6,621 bases of DNA from an uncultured Mucispirillum sp. (GTDB lineage: Bacteria; Chrysiogenota; Deferribacteres; Deferribacterales; Mucispirillaceae): contig CAMWVK010000090.1 of assembly GCA_947177675.1 (NCBI GenBank), positions 1-6,621 on the forward strand. Reading direction: 5' to 3'. The notes beneath the pieces are model-generated. The model did no database searches. It worked only from the letters and a program-made list of their open reading frames with translations, and had not been told where the DNA came from. Of the stretch, positions 1 to 4,821 are shown one piece after another (the stretch's first letter is position 1; every line of letters starts with the position of its first letter). Both the position numbers and the translations under genes were made by a program.

Positions 1-218
1 CAACAGCTGGTGCTCAAATGAACAGGTTAGAATATACAATCAATAACCTGAATACCACAAGAGAAAACATGGTAGCAGCTGAAAGCCGTATCCGTGACCT
101 TGACATTGCTGTTGCATCAACTGATTTAGCATCGCAGCAGGTATTGATGCAGTCAGCAACTGCCATGCTTGCACAAGCTAACCAAATACCAAGCTATGCA
201 ATGCAGTTATTAGGATAA
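1..218 (+). CDS. fliC: Flagellin, C-terminal end (5' truncated by window edge)
   Basis: This is the last part of a flagellin, the secreted subunit of the flagellar filament. The reading frame is already open at base 3, so the ATG at 18 is an internal methionine and not the start. The 71 visible codons match the conserved C-terminal D1 helix and D0 domain. They show a RLEYTINNLN stretch, then the hallmark AAESRIRDLDIA, then an amphipathic helix containing ATAMLAQANQ, and the typical C-terminus MQLLG. These segments pair with the N-terminal D0/D1 helices to form the filament core and are needed for polymerisation. The segment after RIRDLD reads IAVASTDLASQQ, where many flagellins have a more charged version; this is ordinary variation. 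Translation stops at TAA 216-218 and an intrinsic terminator follows. The N-terminus, variable domain and promoter lie outside the window. The family call is certain; the symbol (fliC, flaA or hag) depends on the genome. Confidence 0.96.
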   Translation, partial: TAGAQMNRLEYTINNLNTTRENMVAAESRIRDLDIAVASTDLASQQVLMQSATAMLAQANQIPSYAMQLLG

Positions 219-224
219 TAAAAT

Positions 225-257
225 AAGGGTTTGGTTAATGAAACCAGCCCTTTTGTT
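225..257 (+). terminator. Rho-independent terminator after flagellin
   Basis: A hairpin begins 7 bases after the flagellin stop. The outer stem pairs AAGGG (225-229) with CCCTT (248-252). The inner stem pairs TGGTT (232-236) with AACCA (242-246). A T-G wobble and a one-base bulge lie between them, and the loop has 5 bases (237-241). The T-rich tail TTTTGTT ends at 257. The position directly behind a highly expressed gene supports the call. It also suggests that the next gene on this strand is transcribed from its own start or by read-through. Confidence 0.8.
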
Positions 258-314
258 AAACCTATACATAAAACATAGAGGTTAGTTTTTTAATGCGCAA
301 AAGGCAGGTGATTT

Positions 315-629
315 ATGGGTAATATATTTAAAGTGTCATCTATTGATACACAGTTACGCGATACACCAGATAATCCCATGCCCCATAATAAAAAAGAAAC
401 GGAGCGAGCTAAAAATAACAGTGATACCAGTTTTAGCGATATTTATGAAGTAAGGCAGCAGTGTTTAAATTTTAATAAAGCATGCTTATTAAGTAAAACT
501 GAAAGCATTGCATCTGTCCGTAAAGAAATGCAGAATGTGGTGCATAATATCAAGTTTTCTGGAATGTTCATTATAAAAGATATATCTTTTAATGAGCAGA
601 TACAGGTACGGCAGCTTTTAGAAAGCTGA
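315..629 (+). CDS. Small hypothetical protein encoded downstream of flagellin
   Basis: I do not recognise this 104-residue protein. The ATG at 315 is preceded by AGGTGA at 306-311, a good ribosome binding site, and this decides the start. No signal peptide or membrane segment is visible. The N-terminal half is hydrophilic and rich in Asn, Lys, Asp and Thr, so it is probably disordered. The C-terminal half (about residues 45-104) looks helical with regular hydrophobic positions, including SIASVRKEMQNVV and a final QVRQLLES. There are two cysteines (residues 50 and 57). The gene lies about 100 bases behind flagellin, past its terminator, and its stop codon sits in a small hairpin. Size, a disordered N-terminus with a helical C-terminus, and position are loosely reminiscent of small flagellar regulators such as the anti-sigma factor FlgM. 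I see no diagnostic FlgM motif, so this is only a guess. The reverse-strand reading frame over the same bases (443-655) has no better support. Confidence 0.6.
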   Translation: MGNIFKVSSIDTQLRDTPDNPMPHNKKETERAKNNSDTSFSDIYEVRQQCLNFNKACLLSKTESIASVRKEMQNVVHNIKFSGMFIIKDISFNEQIQVRQLLES

Positions 630-671
630 CTTATATTCTTTTCATATGCGTCCATCTACTTAAAAAAGTAG
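612..671 (+). other. Two small hairpins at the 3' end of the small gene
   Basis: CAGCTTT (612-618) pairs with AAAGCTG (622-628) over a 3-base loop and covers most of the stop codon at 627-629. CTACTT (656-661) pairs with AAGTAG (666-671) over an AAAA loop. Neither has a clean T run behind it. They may stabilise the mRNA end upstream of the strong terminator at 712-744, or be chance pairings in AT-rich DNA. Confidence 0.3.
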
Positions 672-711
672 GTAAAGCTTCACTAACTATATGTGGGGCA
701 TCATAAATTAT

Positions 712-744
712 AAAACTGCTCCTTTAAAACAGGAGCAGTTTTTT
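712..744 (+). terminator. Strong intrinsic terminator, probably bidirectional, in the convergent gap
   Basis: AAAACTGCTCCT (712-723) pairs perfectly over 12 base pairs with AGGAGCAGTTTT (731-742), with a 7-base loop. On the + strand the stem runs into six T (739-744), ending transcription from the flagellin side. On the - strand the same stem ends in TTTT followed by ATAATTT, so it can also stop transcripts arriving from the acetyltransferase side. It is the clearest non-coding signal between the two convergent transcription units. Confidence 0.88.
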
Positions 745-820
745 AAAATTTATATAATTTGTCCTAAATTATTTTTTTATGCAGGTTTTTCTGTTGCAGT
801 AGTTTTTAGATTTTACAGTA

Positions 821-960
821 TTAATTTCCATATTCCATTTCAAATCTATTTAAAGCAGGCTTCCAGTTTCTGATAGGAATAGTATTTTTTAGAAGCCTGT
901 ATTTATAGATAAGAAAACCATTTTAAAAACAGCTTAATCATCATAAATTATTTTGTTACA
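821..960 (-). pseudogene. Decayed C-terminal remnant of an IS256 (Mutator)-family transposase
   Basis: Read on the - strand, this stretch gives pieces of the conserved C-terminus of IS256-family (Mutator type) DDE transposases in two frames. The frame with codon boundaries at 931-933 reads AVFKMVFLSINTGF (933 down to 892), corresponding to the family helix of the ALLKLLYLA type. The next frame reads NTIPIRNWKPALNRFEMEYG (886 down to 827), corresponding to the hallmark of the KWTMPIRNW type followed by ALNQF. The distance from the Lys of AVFK to the Trp of RNW is 59 bases; about 20 codons are expected, which fits a single-base deletion near 889-895. A further stop codon (934-936) interrupts the frame just upstream, after KIIYDD, and a stop at 821-823 ends the fragment. 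The catalytic DDE region is absent, so it is inactive. The identification rests on motif memory; the extent beyond 827-933 is uncertain. Confidence 0.72.
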
Positions 961-975
961 CTGTAAAAAATTACT

Positions 976-1554
976 TTATTTATTTTCTTTAATTACTCTG
1001 CATGGGTTGCCAGCTGCGATTACATTTGCAGGTATAGACTTTGTTACAACACTGCCTGCTCCAATAACAGTATTATCACCTATTGTTACATTTGGGCATA
1101 TTATTACTCCGCCGCCTATCCATACATTATTTCCTATTATTACTTTTTCTGTAAAAGTGTGCCAGAATTTTTTTCCGTTTTCATCAATATAGTATCTGTC
1201 TTTACTTCTTACTGGATGATTAGCTGTATATATTTTTACATCTGGACCAATCATTACATATTCACCTATTTCTATGTAACCTGTATCTAAAAATGAGCAG
1301 TTATAGTTAATGAAAGAGCCTTTACCTAAAAATATATGCTTACCATAGTCGCAGTTGAAAGGTGCTAAAATATCTGCATCTTCACTAATACTGCCAAGAA
1401 GTTCCTGCAAGATTTTACGATGATTTTCCGCATCATTGAAATCAAGATTATTAAATTGAATTGTAAGATTTTTAGCTTTTGACTGCTTTGCCCAGCAGTC
1501 TTTATCTCTGCCGTCATAATATTTACCTGCAAGCAGTTTTTCATACTCTGTCAT
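976..1554 (-). CDS. Maltose/galactoside-type O-acetyltransferase (left-handed beta-helix)
   Basis: This complete 192-residue protein belongs to the LbH maltose/galactoside acetyltransferase group, which moves acetyl from acetyl-CoA to a sugar hydroxyl in the cytoplasm. Residues about 3-55 form the Mac domain, starting MTEYEKLLAGKYYD. The region from about 60 to 188 is built of hexapeptide repeats forming the left-handed beta-helix. It includes PFNCDYG, the catalytic-type histidine in TANHP (His113), VWIGGGVIICPNVTIG, IGAGSVVTKSIP and AAGNPCRVI. The length is usual for the family. The loop after TANHP (about residues 115-138) is somewhat longer than in the enzymes I remember. The start is well supported by AGGAG (1563-1567), 8 bases upstream. 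A promoter lies just before it, so it can be expressed independently of the upstream MORN gene. The acceptor sugar cannot be read from sequence; a cell-surface glycan is possible. A transposase scar lies directly downstream. Confidence 0.92.
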   Translation of the reverse strand: MTEYEKLLAGKYYDGRDKDCWAKQSKAKNLTIQFNNLDFNDAENHRKILQELLGSISEDADILAPFNCDYGKHIFLGKGSFINYNCSFLDTGYIEIGEYVMIGPDVKIYTANHPVRSKDRYYIDENGKKFWHTFTEKVIIGNNVWIGGGVIICPNVTIGDNTVIGAGSVVTKSIPANVIAAGNPCRVIKENK

Positions 1555-1579
1555 ATTATTTTCTCCTTTTTTAAAGCTG

Positions 1580-1607
1580 ATTATATGATGTTACAGAATT
1601 TATGCAA
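1580..1607 (-). promoter_or_regulatory. Sigma-70-type promoter for the acetyltransferase gene
   Basis: On the - strand a perfect TATAAT (1585 down to 1580) is preceded, after 16 bases, by TTGCAT (1607 down to 1602), a partial match to TTGACA. A start site near 1573 would give a leader of about 20 bases containing the AGGAG ribosome binding site. The region is AT-rich, so the -10 match alone is weak evidence; the spacing and placement raise it. Confidence 0.5.
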
Positions 1608-1619
1608 TATCTGATAATA

Positions 1620-1648
1620 TAAAATATTTGCCTGATAATTTCACAGGC
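1620..1648 (-). terminator. Weak terminator candidate after the MORN gene
   Basis: On the - strand GCCTG (1648-1644) pairs with CAGGC (1634-1630) over a 9-base loop, starting 5 bases after the MORN-gene stop and followed by AAATATTTTATATT. The stem has only 5 pairs and the T tract is broken, so read-through into the acetyltransferase is plausible. Confidence 0.3.
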
Positions 1649-1653
1649 TTATA

Positions 1654-2550
1654 TTATTTACCACACTGAATTCTATATATACTAAACTGGATAGTTTCTA
1701 AATCTTTTGGAGTAAGTTTATAGCCATTAGTGCATTTACCACTGACAATATAATCATTTTCAAAATATATAACAGCATATACTTTACCATCAGCAGAATA
1801 TTTTACTGCCCTGCCATGTTTTATGCCTTTTACATAGTCTATAAATAAAAATGGTTTACCTGTTTCTTTATCAAACACTTTTAGTGTGCCATTTACACTG
1901 CCATCATCAAAAGGTATTTCATCAGTCATTATACCTTGTTCTGTATATGACCTTTCATAGCCGTGTTTCCTGCCCATTTTATACATTCTTTCTAATTTTA
2001 TTTTTCCATCATTGTAGTATTTTATTGCAGGTCCGTCTTTATAATCATTTTTATATGTAAACCTTGCATTTAATTTGCCGTCTATATAATAATCTTTTCT
2101 TATACCCTCTGCTTTTCCATTTTTATATGGTATTTCAGACTCTATTCCACCTATTTCATAGTATATTTTTTCAATGCCCTCTATTTTATCATTTTTATAT
2201 GGTGTAGCTCTTAATAATGCACCGCTTGGAAAATATCTTTTTTCAACCCCTTCTCTTTTGCTGTTTTTATATGGAGTTGTTTCTTCTATAAAATCATCAT
2301 AATAAAACATAACAGCAGAGCCTTCTATTTTTCCATTTTTTATTGGAAATAAAATATTTCTATCATCATAATTTTTAAGACATGCTGTTCCAGTTGTATA
2401 GACAGAGTTATATACTTTGCCCTTACGCATTTCTGACAATTCTTTTTTAGTAATAATAAAATCACATTTAACTGCACACAGGGAAATACTAGGAAAGATA
2501 AAAAGAAAAAAACACAGTAGAAATATACCTGATGAGTTAGAGCAGCTCAT
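1654..2550 (-). CDS. Exported MORN-repeat (MORN_2 / YwqK-like) protein coupled to flhA
   Basis: This 298-residue protein begins with a signal peptide: a hydrophobic core (about residues 9-24, GIFLLCFFLFIFP) and a plausible signal peptidase I site after Ala26. The lipobox is poor because Leu precedes Cys25. From about residue 69 to 280 it consists of roughly eight tandem 23-24-residue MORN_2-type repeats with the pattern PYKNGK-x-EG-x(4)-YY-x(2)-G, for example PYKNGKAEGIRKDYY. Such repeats form a beta-strand ladder. Proteins of this type are often labelled 'YwqK family antitoxin', but no toxin partner is present and that label should not be transferred. Four cysteines remain after cleavage (29, 57, 273, 296), so disulfides are possible in the periplasm. 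The ATG shares one base with the flhA stop (TAATG), with AAAGGG 5 bases upstream, so translation is probably coupled to flhA. The function is unknown; envelope or outer-surface location is inferred. Confidence 0.88.
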   Translation of the reverse strand: MSCSNSSGIFLLCFFLFIFPSISLCAVKCDFIITKKELSEMRKGKVYNSVYTTGTACLKNYDDRNILFPIKNGKIEGSAVMFYYDDFIEETTPYKNSKREGVEKRYFPSGALLRATPYKNDKIEGIEKIYYEIGGIESEIPYKNGKAEGIRKDYYIDGKLNARFTYKNDYKDGPAIKYYNDGKIKLERMYKMGRKHGYERSYTEQGIMTDEIPFDDGSVNGTLKVFDKETGKPFLFIDYVKGIKHGRAVKYSADGKVYAVIYFENDYIVSGKCTNGYKLTPKDLETIQFSIYRIQCGK

Positions 2551-4679
2551 TACTGCCCTTTATTATCATCATTTTTAATTAAAACTGTGCCAAGAGAATC
2601 TATCTGAACATTATCTGCCACTTCTGTATGGGCTATAATATTTAAGCTGGGTGAATATTTTTCCACAAAGCGTCTCATAGCAAAGCGTATAGGCTGTGAT
2701 ACAAATAAAACTGGCGGTATGCCTTTTGCAGTAACTTCTTCTGTTTTATCCATAAGTCCTGTTAAAATTTTCCTAGCAGTTGCTGGGTCTATAACAATCT
2801 CTTTTCCCTCATCTGATGGGTGCATATTTTTAATAATAAGCTGCTCAACAGGCTGAGGAAGTGCAAATACATAAAGTTTGCCATCTTGTGCTAAAAGACT
2901 TTCTGTAATCTGCTTACGCAGTGCAAAGCGGACTTTTTCAGTTAAGTATTCTATATCTTTATTCATAGTGCCGTATGTTGCAAGTGCTTCTAAAATAGTT
3001 TGTAAGTTTCTAATTGAAACACGCTCTTTTAAAAGGTTTTGCAGCACTCTATTTAATGTACTTAAATCTAATATACCAGGCACAACATCTTCTACAATTT
3101 TTGGATGTTTTTCTTTAAGTTTATCAAGCAGGTCTTGAGTTTCTTGTCTTCCTAAAAGCTCAGCTGAGTTTTTCTTGATAACTTCTGTTAAGTGTGTAGC
3201 AATAATAGTTGCAGGATCTACAATAGTATAGCCTGCAATTTCTGCTTTTTCTTTCTCAACTTCATCTACCCATTTTGCAGGCAGACCAAATGCAGGCTCT
3301 TTTGTTGGAATACCATTAATATCGTCCATTGGTCCTGCTGGGTTCATAGCCATATATCTATCAGGCATAACACTGCCTTTTGCAGTGCGTACACCACGAA
3401 GCAGAACAACATATTCATCTGCATCAAGCTGCAGATTATCTCTTATTCTAACAGGTGGAACAATAAAACCCATTTCAACAGCTATTTGACGCCTGATAGA
3501 TTTTATTCTATTTAAAAGTGTGCCGCCTTGTGCTGCATCAACAAGAGGAATAATTCCAAAGCCTACTTCAAGCTCCATTGTATCCATTTCAAGCAGTTCT
3601 TTTACTTCTTCTTCCTCTGGTGCAGGTGGTTTTTCTTCTTCATTTTCACTGTTTTCTTCATCATCAAGAGCATCACCTTTTTTCTCTTTACGCTGCATAA
3701 GATAACCAACACCAACAGCAACTAAACCAAGAAAAATAAAAGCAAGCTTTGGCATACCCGGCACTATTGCAAAGAAAAGTAAAAGACCTCCTGTTATAAA
3801 AAGCACTCTTGCCTGTGGAAAAAGCTGCTTTGTAAGTTGTTTTGCCAGTGAGCCAGAATCGTTGCCCGCCCTTGTTACAATAATACCTGCTGAAGTAGAA
3901 ATAATAAGAGCTGGAATCTGACCAACAAGACCATCACCAATTGTTAAGATTGTGTATGTAGAAGCAGCTTCAGAAACAGACAGCCCATGCTGCAGCATAC
4001 CAAGTGCTAAACCACCAATAATATTTATAGCTGTAATAATAAGACCTGCAACAGCATCACCACGAACAAACTTAGAAGCACCATCCATACTGCCGTAGAA
4101 ATCTGCCTCCCTTCTAACATCTTCCCTGCGTTTTCTTGCCTCATCTTCATTAATGATACCTGCATTTAAGTCTGCATCAATAGCCATCTGCTTACCAGGC
4201 ATAGCATCCAGCGTAAAGCGTGCTGCAACCTCTGCAACCCTGCCAGAACCTTTTGTAATAACCATAAAGTTAATCAAAACAAGTATGATAAATACAATAA
4301 TACCAACTGCATAATTACCACCTACAACAAACTGACCAAATGCACGGATAATCTCACCAGCTGCATCTGGACCTTCATGACCATGAAGAAGTATTGTTCT
4401 TGTGGTAGATACATTTAACGAAAGCCTGAAAAGTGTTGTTAAAAGCAGAACAAATGGAAAAGATGAAAAATCAAGGGGTCTTTCTGCATATAATGATACA
4501 AGTAAAATAATTATACTCAAAGATATACTGACAGTAAGAAAAAAGTCTAATAAAATAGATGGTATAGGTATAATCATTATAATAAGTATAAACATTACAC
4601 CTAATGCCAAAGCAATATCAGTCTGCTTTGTAATTTTTTTCACAATGGATGATGCTGTGACTTTTGTATCTGCTGCCAT
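2550..4679 (-). CDS. flhA: Flagellar type III export gate protein FlhA
   Basis: FlhA forms the nonameric gate of the flagellar type III export apparatus in the inner membrane, energised by ion motive force. The 709 residues are close to family length. The N-terminal part has about eight membrane segments between residues 20 and 328. It contains RLSLNVSTTRTILL (85-98) and the cytoplasmic FHIPEP loop (about 141-208). The functional charged residues keep Salmonella numbering as I recall it: Arg147, Arg154, Asp158, Lys203 and Asp208 (SKFVRGDA). A very acidic linker (337-366) leads to the C-terminal ring and chaperone-docking domain (about 367-709). There EPAFGLP (461-467) corresponds to the Salmonella site around Asp456/Phe459, with Glu instead of Asp. 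The start at 4679 is supported by AAGGAT (4684-4689). No motif residue is missing and the gene looks functional. The neighbours are a chemoreceptor upstream and an overlapping MORN gene downstream, not flhB, flhF or fleN. Confidence 0.98.
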   Translation of the reverse strand: MAADTKVTASSIVKKITKQTDIALALGVMFILIIMIIPIPSILLDFFLTVSISLSIIILLVSLYAERPLDFSSFPFVLLLTTLFRLSLNVSTTRTILLHGHEGPDAAGEIIRAFGQFVVGGNYAVGIIVFIILVLINFMVITKGSGRVAEVAARFTLDAMPGKQMAIDADLNAGIINEDEARKRREDVRREADFYGSMDGASKFVRGDAVAGLIITAINIIGGLALGMLQHGLSVSEAASTYTILTIGDGLVGQIPALIISTSAGIIVTRAGNDSGSLAKQLTKQLFPQARVLFITGGLLLFFAIVPGMPKLAFIFLGLVAVGVGYLMQRKEKKGDALDDEENSENEEEKPPAPEEEEVKELLEMDTMELEVGFGIIPLVDAAQGGTLLNRIKSIRRQIAVEMGFIVPPVRIRDNLQLDADEYVVLLRGVRTAKGSVMPDRYMAMNPAGPMDDINGIPTKEPAFGLPAKWVDEVEKEKAEIAGYTIVDPATIIATHLTEVIKKNSAELLGRQETQDLLDKLKEKHPKIVEDVVPGILDLSTLNRVLQNLLKERVSIRNLQTILEALATYGTMNKDIEYLTEKVRFALRKQITESLLAQDGKLYVFALPQPVEQLIIKNMHPSDEGKEIVIDPATARKILTGLMDKTEEVTAKGIPPVLFVSQPIRFAMRRFVEKYSPSLNIIAHTEVADNVQIDSLGTVLIKNDDNKGQ

Positions 4680-4701
4680 ATTTATCCTTAAAATATTTAA
4701 T

Positions 4702-4729
4702 TATGGATATATTTATTATTCTATCCATA
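4702..4729. repeat. Inverted repeat in the flhA leader (possible operator)
   Basis: TATGGATA (4702-4709) and TATCCATA (4722-4729) are perfect 8-base inverted repeats with 12 bases between them. They lie between the flhA ribosome binding site (4684-4689) and a TATAAT (4740-4745). A further TCCATA occurs at 4765-4770, 41 bases from the one at 4724-4729. The layout would suit a dimeric DNA-binding protein or an mRNA hairpin; AT-rich background makes chance possible. Confidence 0.4.
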
Positions 4730-4739
4730 CCTTTTTAAC

Positions 4740-4745
4740 ATTATA
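4740..4745 (-). promoter_or_regulatory. Possible -10 box for flhA
   Basis: A perfect TATAAT on the - strand lies about 60 bases upstream of the flhA start and just past the chemoreceptor terminator. I find no good -35 box, and no sigma-28 or sigma-54 pattern, so this is only a candidate. Some promoter is expected here because the upstream gene is terminated. Confidence 0.3.
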
Positions 4746-4774
4746 TAAAATTTATATTATTTTTTCCATAAGAA

Positions 4775-4805
4775 AATAAAAAAGCGGGCTATAAATATAC
4801 CCCGC
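4775..4805 (-). terminator. Rho-independent terminator of the chemoreceptor gene
   Basis: On the - strand GCGGG (4805-4801) pairs with CCCGC (4788-4784). The stem is extended past one mismatch by TAT/ATA with a 4-base loop. It is followed by TTTTTTATTTT (4783 downward). It starts 17 bases after the chemoreceptor stop and separates that gene from flhA. Confidence 0.88.
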
Positions 4806-4821
4806 ATAAAAATTAGCTGAA

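Noticed and set aside
443..655. 70-codon - strand reading frame opposite the small hypothetical gene
   Set aside because: No convincing ribosome binding site; it is the reverse of the better-supported 315-629 gene.
691..873. 60-codon + strand reading frame in the convergent gap
   Set aside because: It runs straight through the strong terminator at 712-744, has no ribosome binding site and an unlikely composition. The right part is better explained as the transposase remnant on the other strand.
855..900. 8-9 base inverted repeat (CAGGCTTC ... GAAGCCTG) with a 28-base loop, possibly a terminator or recombination site
   Set aside because: Both arms lie inside the transposase remnant coding pieces, the loop is long, and no T tract follows on either strand.
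699..951. 13-base direct repeat CATCATAAATTAT at 699-711 and 939-951, possibly a target-site duplication
   Set aside because: A repeat of this length is expected about once by chance in an AT-rich window of this size. The second copy lies inside the remnant, not at its edge, and it is too long for an IS256 duplication (8-9 bases).
1654..2550. YwqK-type antitoxin of a toxin-antitoxin pair
   Set aside because: The MORN_2 repeats prompt this label, but the protein has a signal peptide, is coupled to flhA, and no toxin-like gene is adjacent.
3520..3725. Serine- and phenylalanine-rich + strand reading frames
   Set aside because: They are reverse-strand shadows of the acidic linker of FlhA and have no start signals.
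4402..4779. 125-codon + strand reading frame at the 5' end of flhA
   Set aside because: It is a shadow of the hydrophobic N-terminus of FlhA and its leader; no ribosome binding site and no recognisable family.
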